The position numbers and the translations under genes are program-made. Of a stretch of DNA of 64,000 bases, positions 26,110 through 36,953 are shown piece by piece. The notes beneath the pieces were generated by a model. The model searched no databases, was not told where the DNA came from, and saw nothing but the letters and a program-made list of their open reading frames with translations. Source of the stretch: Mesoterricola silvestris (GTDB taxonomy: Bacteria > Acidobacteriota > Holophagae > Holophagales > Holophagaceae). Location of the stretch: the NCBI RefSeq assembly GCF_030295405.1, contig NZ_AP027080.1:620001-684000 (forward strand), in the 5' to 3' direction. Within the stretch, counting starts at the first letter, position 1, and every line of letters starts with the position of its first letter.

Positions 26110-27258
26110 TCAGGACTTCCGGAAGGCCAGGGCCACGCTCACCAGCCCCAGGGCGCCGGAGCCGCCCCACACCGCCCAGGGGCCGCCCCACCCGTAGGCC
26201 ACCAGGCCCAGCCAGGGCCCCACGGTGAGGGCCACGGTCCACACGAGGCTGTAGAGGCCCAGGTACTGCCCGCGGCGGTCCGGGGGCGCCAGGGAGGCCA
26301 CGGCGTCGGTGGAGGCGGGGAGGAAGACCATCTCCCCGAGGCTCCACACCACCGTGGCCACCACCAGCAGGGGCAGGGGCCGCATCCACGCGAGGGAGGC
26401 GAAGCCCAGGGTGATGAGGCCGGCCCCCAGGGCCAGCTGGTGGCCGTGGCTCCAGTGGGCCAGGCGGTGGTTCACGGCCACCTCCAGGAGGAGGATGAGC
26501 CCCGTGTTCAGGGTGAAGAGCAGGCCGAAGACCTGGGTGCCGCGGCCCAGGCCCTGGACTACCCACAGGGGCAGGGCGCCGTGGATCTGGGTGAAGACGG
26601 CCGTGGCGGGCAGGATGGCGGCCAGGAGCCACAGGAGGCGCCGGTCCTTCCAGCCCGGGAGGCTGGGCAGGGCGGGGGCCGGCTCGGGGGGCGGGGAGGG
26701 CACGAAGGCCAGGAGCACGCCCAGCCCCAGGAAGGTGGTGAGCCCGTCGATCCAGAAGAGGGCGTCGTACGAGGCGTGGGCGATGAAGCCGCCCAGGGCC
26801 GGCCCCACCGAGATGCCCAGGTTGGACGCGAGGCGGTGGAGCACGAAGGCCTGCTTGCGCTTCTCCCCGGGCACCAGGTCGGTGATGAGGGCCATGGAAG
26901 CCGGGTAGTAGGCCTGGGTCGCCGCCGACCACAGGGCGATGACCGGCAGCAGGAACGCCCGGGAATGGACGGAGGGGATCGCCATCAGCAGGGCCGCGGA
27001 CAGCCCCAGGCTGAGGGCCAGGGTCAGCCGGTGCCCGAACCGGTCCGAGAACCACCCGCTGAAGGGGCTCGCCGCCAGGGCCCCCAGCCCGTACACCGCG
27101 AAGGCCGTGGCGGCCTGGGCTTCGGTCCACCCGCGCCCCCCCACCAGGTACAGCGCGAGGAAGAACACCGCCATCGTGCCCATGCGGTTCACGAGGGTGC
27201 TGAGGGCCAGCACCCACATTCCGCGGGGAAGGCCCTTGAGGCCGCGCCAAGGATTCAT
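26110..27258 (-). CDS. MFS transporter (drug-efflux-like)
   Basis: The 382-residue protein has twelve hydrophobic segments. Motif A-like GLGALAASPFSGWFSDRFGH lies between helices 2 and 3, and ALITDLVPGEKRKQAFVLHR lies in the region where MdtH/Tet-type exporters are conserved. The second half repeats the pattern with ALVLA-type helices (TQVFGLLFTLNTGLILLLEV). The start is ATG 27258; upstream in-frame extension enters a repeated hairpin element and is rejected. The gene is downstream of that element and 41 bp upstream of mutS on the same strand. The substrate is unknown. Confidence 0.85.
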   Translation of the reverse strand: MNPWRGLKGLPRGMWVLALSTLVNRMGTMAVFFLALYLVGGRGWTEAQAATAFAVYGLGALAASPFSGWFSDRFGHRLTLALSLGLSAALLMAIPSVHSRAFLLPVIALWSAATQAYYPASMALITDLVPGEKRKQAFVLHRLASNLGISVGPALGGFIAHASYDALFWIDGLTTFLGLGVLLAFVPSPPPEPAPALPSLPGWKDRRLLWLLAAILPATAVFTQIHGALPLWVVQGLGRGTQVFGLLFTLNTGLILLLEVAVNHRLAHWSHGHQLALGAGLITLGFASLAWMRPLPLLVVATVVWSLGEMVFLPASTDAVASLAPPDRRGQYLGLYSLVWTVALTVGPWLGLVAYGWGGPWAVWGGSGALGLVSVALAFRKS

Positions 27259-27511
27259 CCCATCAGCTTCGCCCCGGGATGGACGGGTTGTCCAGAACCG
27301 GGTTGTCCATCGCCGGGAACCGGCTGGGCTCGACGCCTGATCCCCTTCATCCTGTTTATCCAATTTCATCCCCGTTCCCGCAGGGCCAGCGATGAGGTGG
27401 GGCGGCGCGTCGTTGATCTGCATGCGCCGACCCATCCGGGCACTGGCCCTGCGGGAACGGGGATGAAATTGGATGAATAGGATGAAGGGGATGCTGGAAG
27501 ACGGAGGGGGG
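27259..27511. other. Intergenic gap holding the second dispersed hairpin repeat
   Basis: The gap separates two minus-strand genes. Apart from the repeat at 27308-27492 it has only short GC-rich flanks. No promoter for the MFS gene is evident, so the repeat could lie inside the untranslated leader of that gene. Confidence 0.4.
27308..27492. repeat. Dispersed hairpin repeat, copy 2 (core orientation B)
   Basis: Arms at 27340-27389 and 27443-27492 pair over 50 bases with only two mismatches, both G-T wobbles, and no gap. The symmetry centre is 27416. Pairing continues into the core (GGTGGGGCGGCGCG against ATGCGCCGACCCATCC), so nearly all 153 bp can form one long hairpin. It is a homologue of the element at 10969-11144: the left flank is in the same orientation but the core is inverted. 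It lies between the tandem MFS and aminotransferase genes rather than at a convergent junction. Confidence 0.88.
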
Positions 27512-28783
27512 CTAGCTCCGGGCGCAGACCCTTTCTAGGGCGTCGATGAGGGGCTGGATGGCCTCCTCCTTCATGGAGCAGAAGGCCAGGCGGATGTACT
27601 TGTCGCCGTGGCTCACCACCCCCACGCTCTCCTCGGCGATGAGCTTCTGGCGGATGGCGTCGGCGTTGAGGCCCGCGCGCAGTTCCAGGAGGCAGAAGCA
27701 GCCGGCGTTGAAGGGATAGACGGTCCAGTGGGGAACGGGCTTGTCCAGGGCCTTGCGCAGGACGTCGTAGCGGCGGCCCAGCACCTGGCGCATCTTCTCG
27801 AACTCGGCCTCGTGGCGGGCGTCGGCCAGTTCCAGTTCCATGAGGTACTGGCTGAGGCCCACGGGACTGCCGATGCCGGAGCGGATGAGGCCCATGCACT
27901 TGTCCACCAGGATGGCGGCGGATTCCTTGTCCACGCCGAAGGAGAGGAAGCCCACGCGGCCTCCGAAGAAGCTCAGCTCCTTGGTGACGCCGTCGCACTT
28001 CAGGGGGATGAGGTTGGGGCTGCGGCCGATGAGTTCGAAGAAGAGGCTCTTGGTGGTGGCCTTCTCGTCGAAGACGAGGCCGTGGTAGGCGTCGTCGCAG
28101 AAGACCACCACGGTGCGGTCCTTGGCGGCGTCCACCAGCACCTGGGCGATGGCCTTCATCTCGGCGGGGGTGGGGCTGTAGCCGCTGGGGTTGCTGGGGA
28201 AGTTCAGGAGCACCTGGACCTTGCCCTTCACGGCCGCGAGGGTGTCGCGCAGGCCCTCGACGTTGAAGCCCATGGCCGCGTTGTAGAAGGGGAAGCGCCG
28301 GAAATCGCCTTCCAGGCGGATGTTGAAGATCTGCTCGTAGTTGTCCCAGTAGAGGTCGGCCAGCACCAGGGTGTCGCCCTTGCCGAAGAAGAGCTCGGCG
28401 CCCATGGTCAGGGCGTGGCAGATGCCGGCGCTCACCACGGGAAGGCCCACGGCCTCCATGCGGGCGTCCTCCTTGACCAGCTTGTCGTGCCAGGCCTTGC
28501 GGGCGGGCTCGCGGCCCTGGATGGGGGAGTACAGGAAGGCGTCCTTGGGGTTGAGGCCCGCGAGCTTCTCGGCCATGGGGGCCAGGGGGAGCGGGTTCCC
28601 GGCGCCGTCGGTGATCTGGCCGATGGTGGCGTTGATGGCGCAGCCCTTGCTCTGGCCGGCCTGGTAGGGGATCCCCTTGGGGAAGAAGGAACGCTGTCCG
28701 AGGGGGGAGAGGGCCCCGGCGATGGCCGGGTTGATGGCCTTGAGGCGATCGTTGCGATCCTGGGCTTCGGGATGGATGGACAC
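27512..28783 (-). CDS. Class I/II (fold-type I) PLP-dependent aminotransferase
   Basis: The 423-residue protein has the fold-type I architecture. NATIGQITDGAGNPLPLAPM and FLYSPIQGREPARKAWHDKL lead into the cofactor domain. LLNFPSNPSGYSPTPAEMKA carries the conserved Asn-Pro pair, VVFCDDAYHGLVFDE carries the Asp/Tyr that hold PLP, and DGVTKELSFFGGRVGF carries the Schiff-base Lys near 267. SHGDKYIRLAFC contains the substrate-carboxylate Arg. Such enzymes transfer amino groups between amino acids and 2-oxoacids; the donor is not predictable. The C-terminal Cys-rich CFCLLELRAGLNAD is ordinary for the family. An unrelated promoter region separates it from pckG, which diverges. Confidence 0.88.
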   Translation of the reverse strand: MSIHPEAQDRNDRLKAINPAIAGALSPLGQRSFFPKGIPYQAGQSKGCAINATIGQITDGAGNPLPLAPMAEKLAGLNPKDAFLYSPIQGREPARKAWHDKLVKEDARMEAVGLPVVSAGICHALTMGAELFFGKGDTLVLADLYWDNYEQIFNIRLEGDFRRFPFYNAAMGFNVEGLRDTLAAVKGKVQVLLNFPSNPSGYSPTPAEMKAIAQVLVDAAKDRTVVVFCDDAYHGLVFDEKATTKSLFFELIGRSPNLIPLKCDGVTKELSFFGGRVGFLSFGVDKESAAILVDKCMGLIRSGIGSPVGLSQYLMELELADARHEAEFEKMRQVLGRRYDVLRKALDKPVPHWTVYPFNAGCFCLLELRAGLNADAIRQKLIAEESVGVVSHGDKYIRLAFCSMKEEAIQPLIDALERVCARS

Positions 28784-29069
28784 GGCCTCTCCTCGATGAT
28801 TTAGGGCGGGTGGCAGGAGCTTATGATCCGCCCGCCGGGTGCCGCTGGAGAATGATTTAAGTCACACAGGCCCGGGCCGGGGCCCAGAAGCCCATGGGAC
28901 AAGGGGTTGATGCGGTTCCAGCATACCAAGAAGGGGGGGGGCGGCATACCGGGGCCCTTCTTCCGCATTGCGGGGGGAAAACCCCATGTCTAGACTGATT
29001 TCAATCAGCTGTTTGAGGGAATAGCGGGCCTTTCCGGCTTTCCCGGGACATGCTACTGGAGACTGGCAT
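28784..29069. other. Divergent intergenic region between aminotransferase and pckG
   Basis: This 286-bp gap must hold the promoters of both genes. It includes an AT-rich patch at 28850-28862 and a small palindrome at about 28995-29008 (CTGAT TTCA ATCAG) upstream of pckG. A CTGGAG ribosome site lies 8 bases or so before the pckG ATG. I could not pick convincing -35/-10 pairs. Confidence 0.4.
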
Positions 29070-30917
29070 ATGAGCGCCGTGCTGAACGTCCCTGACTACG
29101 TGCACAACAAGAAAGCCGTCGCCTGGATCCAGGAGGTCGCCGACCTCTGCCAGCCCGACCGGATCCATTGGTGCGACGGCTCCCAGGAGGAGTACGACGA
29201 TCTGTGCGGGCAGCTGGTGAAGAGCGGGACCTTCCAGAAGCTGAACCCCGCCAAGCGCCCCAACAGCTACCTGGCCCTTTCCGACCCCAGCGACGTGGCC
29301 CGGGTGGAGGACCGCACCTTCATCTGCTCCGCCCGCAAGCAGGACGCGGGCCCCAACAACAACTGGATCGCCCCCAAGGTCATGAAGGAGAAGCTCAGGG
29401 GCCTGTTCAGCGGATGCATGAAGGGCCGGACCCTCTACGTCATCCCCTTCAGCATGGGCCCCCTGGGCTCCCGCATCGCCCACATCGGCATCGAGATCTC
29501 CGACTCGGCCTACGTGGCCGCGAACATGCGCATCATGACCCGCATGGGCCGCAAGGTCTGGGACGTCATGGGCAAGGGCGATTTCGTGCCCTGCCTGCAC
29601 TCCGTGGGCGCCCCCCTGGAGCCCGGCCAGAAGGACGTCCCCTGGCCCTGCAACAAGGTCGACAAGTACATCGTGCACTTCCCCGAGGAGCGCGCCATCT
29701 GGTCCTTCGGCTCCGGCTACGGCGGCAACGCCCTGCTGGGGAAGAAGTGCTTCGCCCTGCGCATCGCCAGCTGCATGGCCCGGGACGAGGGCTGGCTCGC
29801 CGAGCACATGCTCATCCTGGGCGTCGAGAAGCCCGGCGGCGAGAAGACCTACGTGGCCGCCGCCTTCCCCAGCGCCTGCGGCAAGACCAATTTCGCCATG
29901 CTCCAGGTCCCCGGCGCCTTCGAGGGCCACAAGGTCACCACCGTGGGCGACGACATCGCCTGGATCAAGCCCGGGCCCGACGGCAGGCTCTACGCCATCA
30001 ACCCCGAGGCGGGCTTCTTCGGCGTGGCCCCCGGCACCGGCATGAAGTCCAACCTCAACGCCATGCTCTCCATGACCGAGAACACCATCTTCACCAACGT
30101 GGCCCTGACCCCCGACGGCGACGTGTGGTGGGAAGGCATGACCGAGGAGGTCCCCGAGAAGCTCACCGACTGGCAGGGCCAGCCCTGGACCCCCGGATGC
30201 GGACGCAAGGCGGCGCACCCCAACAGCCGCTTCACGGCCCCCGCCAGCCAGTGCCCCTCCATCGACCCCGAGTGGGAGAACCCCAACGGCGTGCCCATCA
30301 GCGCCTTCATCTTCGGCGGCCGCCGCGCCACCACGGTGCCCCTGGTCGTGCAGTCCGTGAACTGGAACTTCGGCGTCTACACCGCCGCCACCATCGGCAG
30401 CGAGATGACCGCCGCGGCCGCCGGCAACATCGGCGAGGTGCGCCGCGATCCCTTCGCCATGCTGCCCTTCTGCGGCTACCACATGGGCGACTACTTCAAT
30501 CACTGGCTGCAGATGGGCCGCGACATCAAGAACCCGCCCCGCATCTTCTGCGTCAACTGGTTCCGCAAGGACGCCGACGGCAAGTTCGTGTGGCCCGGCT
30601 ATTCCGAGAACATGCGCATCCTCAACTGGATCGTGGACCGGGTCCACGGCCGCGCCTACGCCGCCGAGTCCCCCCTGGGCTGGGTCCCCCGCTACGAGGA
30701 CCTGCACCTGGAGGGCCTGTCCAACTTCGGCGAGGAGGGCTTCCGCGCCGCCATGGCCATCCGCCGCGACGAATGGCGCCACGAGATCCTCCTGCACGAG
30801 GAGCTCTTCGAGAAGCTCTACGACAAGCTTCCCAAGGAGTTCTTCCACATGCGCCAGCTCCTGCTGAGCTCCCTGTGGCGCTCCCCCGAGAGCCTGGGAC
30901 TGGCCCCGGAGCGGTAG
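29070..30917 (+). CDS. pckG: Phosphoenolpyruvate carboxykinase (GTP)
   Basis: PckG (615 aa) interconverts oxaloacetate and PEP with GTP, the entry step of gluconeogenesis. The full GTP-type length is present. Motifs are [14 protein letters not shown] near the N-terminus, [15 protein letters not shown], the substrate loop [20 protein letters not shown], the P-loop [13 protein letters not shown] near 268-280, [20 protein letters not shown] with metal ligands, and [20 protein letters not shown]. The C-terminal NWFRKD region is intact. It shares no similarity with the ATP-type PckA. Its position near dctA and meaB fits organic-acid-based carbon flow. A strong bidirectional terminator follows directly. 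Confidence 0.97.
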   Translation: MSAVLNVPDYVHNKKAVAWIQEVADLCQPDRIHWCDGSQEEYDDLCGQLVKSGTFQKLNPAKRPNSYLALSDPSDVARVEDRTFICSARKQDAGPNNNWIAPKVMKEKLRGLFSGCMKGRTLYVIPFSMGPLGSRIAHIGIEISDSAYVAANMRIMTRMGRKVWDVMGKGDFVPCLHSVGAPLEPGQKDVPWPCNKVDKYIVHFPEERAIWSFGSGYGGNALLGKKCFALRIASCMARDEGWLAEHMLILGVEKPGGEKTYVAAAFPSACGKTNFAMLQVPGAFEGHKVTTVGDDIAWIKPGPDGRLYAINPEAGFFGVAPGTGMKSNLNAMLSMTENTIFTNVALTPDGDVWWEGMTEEVPEKLTDWQGQPWTPGCGRKAAHPNSRFTAPASQCPSIDPEWENPNGVPISAFIFGGRRATTVPLVVQSVNWNFGVYTAATIGSEMTAAAAGNIGEVRRDPFAMLPFCGYHMGDYFNHWLQMGRDIKNPPRIFCVNWFRKDADGKFVWPGYSENMRILNWIVDRVHGRAYAAESPLGWVPRYEDLHLEGLSNFGEEGFRAAMAIRRDEWRHEILLHEELFEKLYDKLPKEFFHMRQLLLSSLWRSPESLGLAPER

Positions 30918-30925
30918 GGGCCGGA

Positions 30926-30978
30926 AAAGGCCCCGGTCCGTCGGCGCAGCCAGGCTGCGTCGGCGGACCGGGGCTTTT
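30926..30978. terminator. Bidirectional terminator between pckG and TIG lipoprotein
   Basis: The stem GCCCCGGTCCG (30930-30940) pairs with CGGACCGGGGC (30964-30974), and an inner stem CGCAGCC/GGCTGCG closes the loop. A run of four A precedes and four T follow, so it can stop transcription from both converging genes. Confidence 0.88.
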
Positions 30979-30992
30979 GCGCGGGTGATCGT

Positions 30993-33209
30993 TCAGGGCA
31001 GGGGGACCGGATCGCTGGTGCCCAGGGGGGTCACCACCTGGAGGTTCCCGGTGGAACCCGCGGGGAGGTCCACCCGGAGGATGGCGTCGCTGCTTTCGCC
31101 GGGGAGGGGGGTCAGGGGCGTCCCGTTCAGCAGGACCTCCTGGGCGCCGGTGAGGGCCGACCCGGTCAGCGTCACCCGGAGGTCGGGGGCGCCGGGCACG
31201 GGCGTGTGGGTCACGGTGGCGATGACGGGCCGGGTCAGGTCGCCCAGGAGCTGGATGCCCCGGGTCTTCGCGAAGCCGGAGGTCAGGAGGGCCTTGAACA
31301 GGCCTCCGAGGGTGGGAGGCGTGGCGGTGATCCCGTCGAGGGTCGCCTGGTCCTCATCGTTCAGGAGGATGTGCAGGGTCACGGCCACGCGGTCGCCATC
31401 CTGGACCACGCTGTAGAGGCCGGTCGTCTCGGTCACGTCGAAGCCGGCCATGGGCTCCGTGTTGCCGGAGGCGACGATGGGGCCCGCCTCCGTGGCGGAG
31501 GGACCGTGGGTCAGGATGGAGAAATCGAACCACTCGCCGGAAGGGTGGCCTGAAAGGGTGACCTTGGGATCGGCCTCGAAGATCCCACCGGAAAGGGCGT
31601 GGTCCTTGTAGTAGATGCCTGAATTCGGCGCGTCGGGATCCGTCCAGTAGTGGGGCCGGAAGAGGTAGACGCCGTTGTCCGGGGTCACGCCGTCGTACGC
31701 GTAGTTCTGGGTGGAAACCAGGATCTGCACGTTGGCCGGAGGGACGCCGAGGGCCTTGATCCGGTCCTGGATCGCCCGGGGAAGCACTTCGAGGAAGGCC
31801 GGCGGGAGCAGGAGGCTCAGGCTGTAGGAGGCGACGAACTTGCCGTCCCGGAGACCCGGGTTGTCGCCGCCGGGATTGTAGGCGTGGAAGACCGGAGACA
31901 GGGGCAGGCTCAGGTCCTGGTAGATGGCCGACCGCCGCGCGTCCGGATAGTTCAGCCATTGCTGGCCCAGGAGATCAGGCGCCTTGGTCACCGTGAGGGT
32001 ATGGGGGGCGATGGCCCGGCGGGAGGGGAGCATGACGAACTCCGGGGACGTGGCCATGGGGGGCGTGCCCGTGATCACGCCGATGGAGCCTCCCACCTGG
32101 GCATCGTCGGGGATCCGCACCCGAAGGCTGGTGGAGGAGTCCAGGCTGTAGCGCGAAGCCGGCAGCTCCAGGCCGCCGTAGGTGATGCCGGTGATCCCGG
32201 CGAGGCCGGTGCCGGTCACCGTGACCTCGGTGCCGGGAATGCCCTGGTCGGGTTCGATGGCGGCGATGGAGGGAGGAAGCTGCGGGGCCTCCACCGTGAA
32301 GATGGCCGCATACGTGGCCGGGGAGGTGCCTCCGGGCGTCAGGACCAGGACCGCGCCCGTGGCCGCCCCCGCGGGCACCGTGGTGGTGATGCGGGTCCCG
32401 TCGGCGTTCACCTGGAAGGCGTCCGCGGCGAGGCCCCCGAAGCGGACCTCGGTGGCGCCGAGGAAGGCGGAGCCGGTGAGGGTCACGGCGGTGCCGGGGA
32501 CGCCCGTGGCGGGGGCGAGGGATTCGACGTGGGGCATGGCCGGCCCGGGCAGGACGACGGTGAAGTCGCCGCTGGAATTCGCCACGGTCCCCGTGATCCC
32601 GGTGATGGAGATCAGGCCGGTGGAGGCCCCTTCGGGGACCGTCGCCTCGACGGTGTTGCCGTCCACCACCTTGTGGGAAGAGGCGGGCACGCCGCCGAAG
32701 GTCACGGCGGTGATCCCGAGGAATCCCGAACCCGTGAGGGTGACGACCGTGCCCGGGATGCCCTCCTGGGGGCTGAAGGAGGTCAGCACCGGGGGGGCGG
32801 GCATCTCCTTGACGGTGAAGGGCGAGGGGGACGTGCCGACCTGGGCGCCCTTGCGAACGCTCACGCTCACGGCGCCGGAGGGGAGGGTGGCGGGAAGCGA
32901 GGCGTTGATCCGGGTATCGCTTTCCACCGTGAAGGCCAGGGCCTGGGTGCCGCCGAAGAGGACCTGGCCGGCCCCGGTGAAGCCGGTGCCCGTGATGATG
33001 ATGTCCTTGTCGCCGGGGAACCCGCTGTCGGGGGCGATGGAGGTCACCGCCGGGGCCGTCGCGGCCTGGGCCTGGGTGGAGCCGCCGCCGCGCCTGCTGC
33101 AGGCGGTGCCCAGGAGGAGGAGGGGGCCCAGGGCCAGGCAGGGGAGGAAGGTCCAAATGCGGCTTCGCCCAGGGGGCAGACCCTCGGGGAGGGGATGGCG
33201 GGAATTCAT
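30993..33209 (-). CDS. Lipoprotein with tandem IPT/TIG domains and an unrecognised middle domain
   Basis: Start ATG 33209 has AAGGGG 8 bases upstream. The 738-residue protein has a lipoprotein-type signal (CLALGPLLLLGTAC, Cys at ~37), so it is anchored to the membrane. Four IPT/TIG repeats cover ~55-400 (VTSIAPDSGFPGDKDIIITG, GTVVTLTGSGFLGITAVTFGG, GTAVTLTGSAFLGATEVRFGG, GTEVTVTGTGLAGITGITYGG). About 405-640 is a non-TIG region with many aromatic residues (GQQWLNYPDARRSAIYQDLS, VYLFRPHYWTDPDAPNSGIY, GEWFDFSILTHGPSATEAGP). A final TIG-like repeat (ITGSALTGAQEVLLNGTPL style) ends it. The middle part is not recognised. It may bind ligands or surfaces. Confidence 0.75.
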   Translation of the reverse strand: MNSRHPLPEGLPPGRSRIWTFLPCLALGPLLLLGTACSRRGGGSTQAQAATAPAVTSIAPDSGFPGDKDIIITGTGFTGAGQVLFGGTQALAFTVESDTRINASLPATLPSGAVSVSVRKGAQVGTSPSPFTVKEMPAPPVLTSFSPQEGIPGTVVTLTGSGFLGITAVTFGGVPASSHKVVDGNTVEATVPEGASTGLISITGITGTVANSSGDFTVVLPGPAMPHVESLAPATGVPGTAVTLTGSAFLGATEVRFGGLAADAFQVNADGTRITTTVPAGAATGAVLVLTPGGTSPATYAAIFTVEAPQLPPSIAAIEPDQGIPGTEVTVTGTGLAGITGITYGGLELPASRYSLDSSTSLRVRIPDDAQVGGSIGVITGTPPMATSPEFVMLPSRRAIAPHTLTVTKAPDLLGQQWLNYPDARRSAIYQDLSLPLSPVFHAYNPGGDNPGLRDGKFVASYSLSLLLPPAFLEVLPRAIQDRIKALGVPPANVQILVSTQNYAYDGVTPDNGVYLFRPHYWTDPDAPNSGIYYKDHALSGGIFEADPKVTLSGHPSGEWFDFSILTHGPSATEAGPIVASGNTEPMAGFDVTETTGLYSVVQDGDRVAVTLHILLNDEDQATLDGITATPPTLGGLFKALLTSGFAKTRGIQLLGDLTRPVIATVTHTPVPGAPDLRVTLTGSALTGAQEVLLNGTPLTPLPGESSDAILRVDLPAGSTGNLQVVTPLGTSDPVPLP

Positions 33210-33428
33210 TACGGGCCCCTTGTATGACTGAAATATTGAAAGGAGACATCGTTCGCCCGCTGTAGCGGGCAATGACGGCTGCTTAAACGTGGTGCGTTCC
33301 CATCCTCTGTCCACAAAAAACAAACGATTTATTTTTTAGAAGCGGACAAATGACCTCATGGCTTGCACTTAGAAAACTTTAGTTGAAAAGAGTCAGATCT
33401 TGCCTAAGCTTGATTCCGGAGGCATTTC
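33210..33428. promoter_or_regulatory. AT-rich divergent region before clpB
   Basis: A small perfect hairpin sits at 33255-33270 (GCCCGC TGTA GCGGGC). The DNA from about 33310 to 33410 is strikingly AT-rich for this genome and includes CTTGCACTTAGAAAACTTTAG, where a heat-shock or housekeeping promoter of clpB could lie. I see no CIRCE element. GGAGG stands 6 bases before the clpB ATG. Confidence 0.45.
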
Positions 33429-36002
<2,574 letters not shown>

Positions 36003-36842
36003 CTACTCGATGTCGATGTTCCCGTCGACGGTGCGGAAGGTGATCTTCTGGTCCCGGCCGGGGATGGCGCAGGTGAAGCGGTTCCGCTTGTTCCCGGCGT
36101 AGACCGCGCCGGGAAGGTTGGCCCGCACCCGGCCGTCCACGGCCTTGGCCTCCAGGTTGCCCTTGGCCTGGCCCAGCTTGACCTTGATGGAACCGTCCAC
36201 GGTGCGGAAGGCGAGGCCCTCGCCCCATCCGTCCAGGCCTTCGGCGGTGATGGAGCCGTCCACGCTGTGGACGTCCACGCCGCCCTCCACCTGGCTGAGG
36301 GCGATGTTGCCGTCCACGGTGCCGCCCTTGATGCGGGCCTTGAGGTTCCGGGCCGTGATGGTCCCGTCCACGGCCCTGGCGTGCACTTCGCCGCTGATGT
36401 CCTGGAGGCGGATGGGGCCGTCCACGGTGCGGCACCCGGCGTAGCCCTCCAGCTCCTGGATCCCGACGGCCCCGTCCACGGTGCGCACCTCCACGTTCAG
36501 CCTGCGCGGCACCATGAGGGTGAGGTTGCACACCGGGTCGTGGTAGCGCCCGAAGAACAGGAACCGGATGCGGCGGCGCTTCATGCGGTCCACCTCGATC
36601 TCGAGCCCGTCGGCCACCCGGCGCACCTCCAGCTTGGCTTCGCCGCGCATCCGGCCCGTTTCGAATTCCGCCACCAGCTGCACCTCGGGCCGGTCCCACC
36701 CCTTGATCTCCACCTTGCCGTCGCCCTGGGTGATGCGGAGGTTGGCGCCCATGGCCAGAGGCTCGGTGCGGGTTTCGGTGCGGAAGGGGGGGGCCGCGGC
36801 GAGGGCGGCGCAGAGGAGGAAGGGGATGGGCAGGAGTCTCAT
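36003..36842 (-). CDS. DUF4097-like secreted protein with eight VDG beta repeats
   Basis: This protein has 279 residues and a signal peptide (MRLLPIPFLLCAALAAAP). The body is a repetitive beta helix: RTVDGAVGI, RTVDGPIRL, RAVDGTITA, GTVDGNIAL, HSVDGSITA, RTVDGSIKV, KAVDGRVRA and RTVDGNIDI occur about every 18-25 residues, which is the pattern of the DUF4097/GIN-type adhesin-like family. The role is unknown; such proteins occur on the outside of the membrane and near regulators. A basic stretch (MKRRRIRFLFFGR, ~85-97) precedes the repeats. It ends one base from the clpB stop on the opposite strand (convergent). The call as a repeat protein is secure; the function is not. Confidence 0.72.
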   Translation of the reverse strand: MRLLPIPFLLCAALAAAPPFRTETRTEPLAMGANLRITQGDGKVEIKGWDRPEVQLVAEFETGRMRGEAKLEVRRVADGLEIEVDRMKRRRIRFLFFGRYHDPVCNLTLMVPRRLNVEVRTVDGAVGIQELEGYAGCRTVDGPIRLQDISGEVHARAVDGTITARNLKARIKGGTVDGNIALSQVEGGVDVHSVDGSITAEGLDGWGEGLAFRTVDGSIKVKLGQAKGNLEAKAVDGRVRANLPGAVYAGNKRNRFTCAIPGRDQKITFRTVDGNIDIE

Positions 36843-36953
36843 GGGGTCACCTTGGGTTTCAAGGGTAGGACCGGATGCGCGACCAGGAACCCGCGAATAC
36901 GCCGGCGCCGGGCCTCCACCGGTGAACGCCCGGCGGGGCCCGGTGAACGGGGC

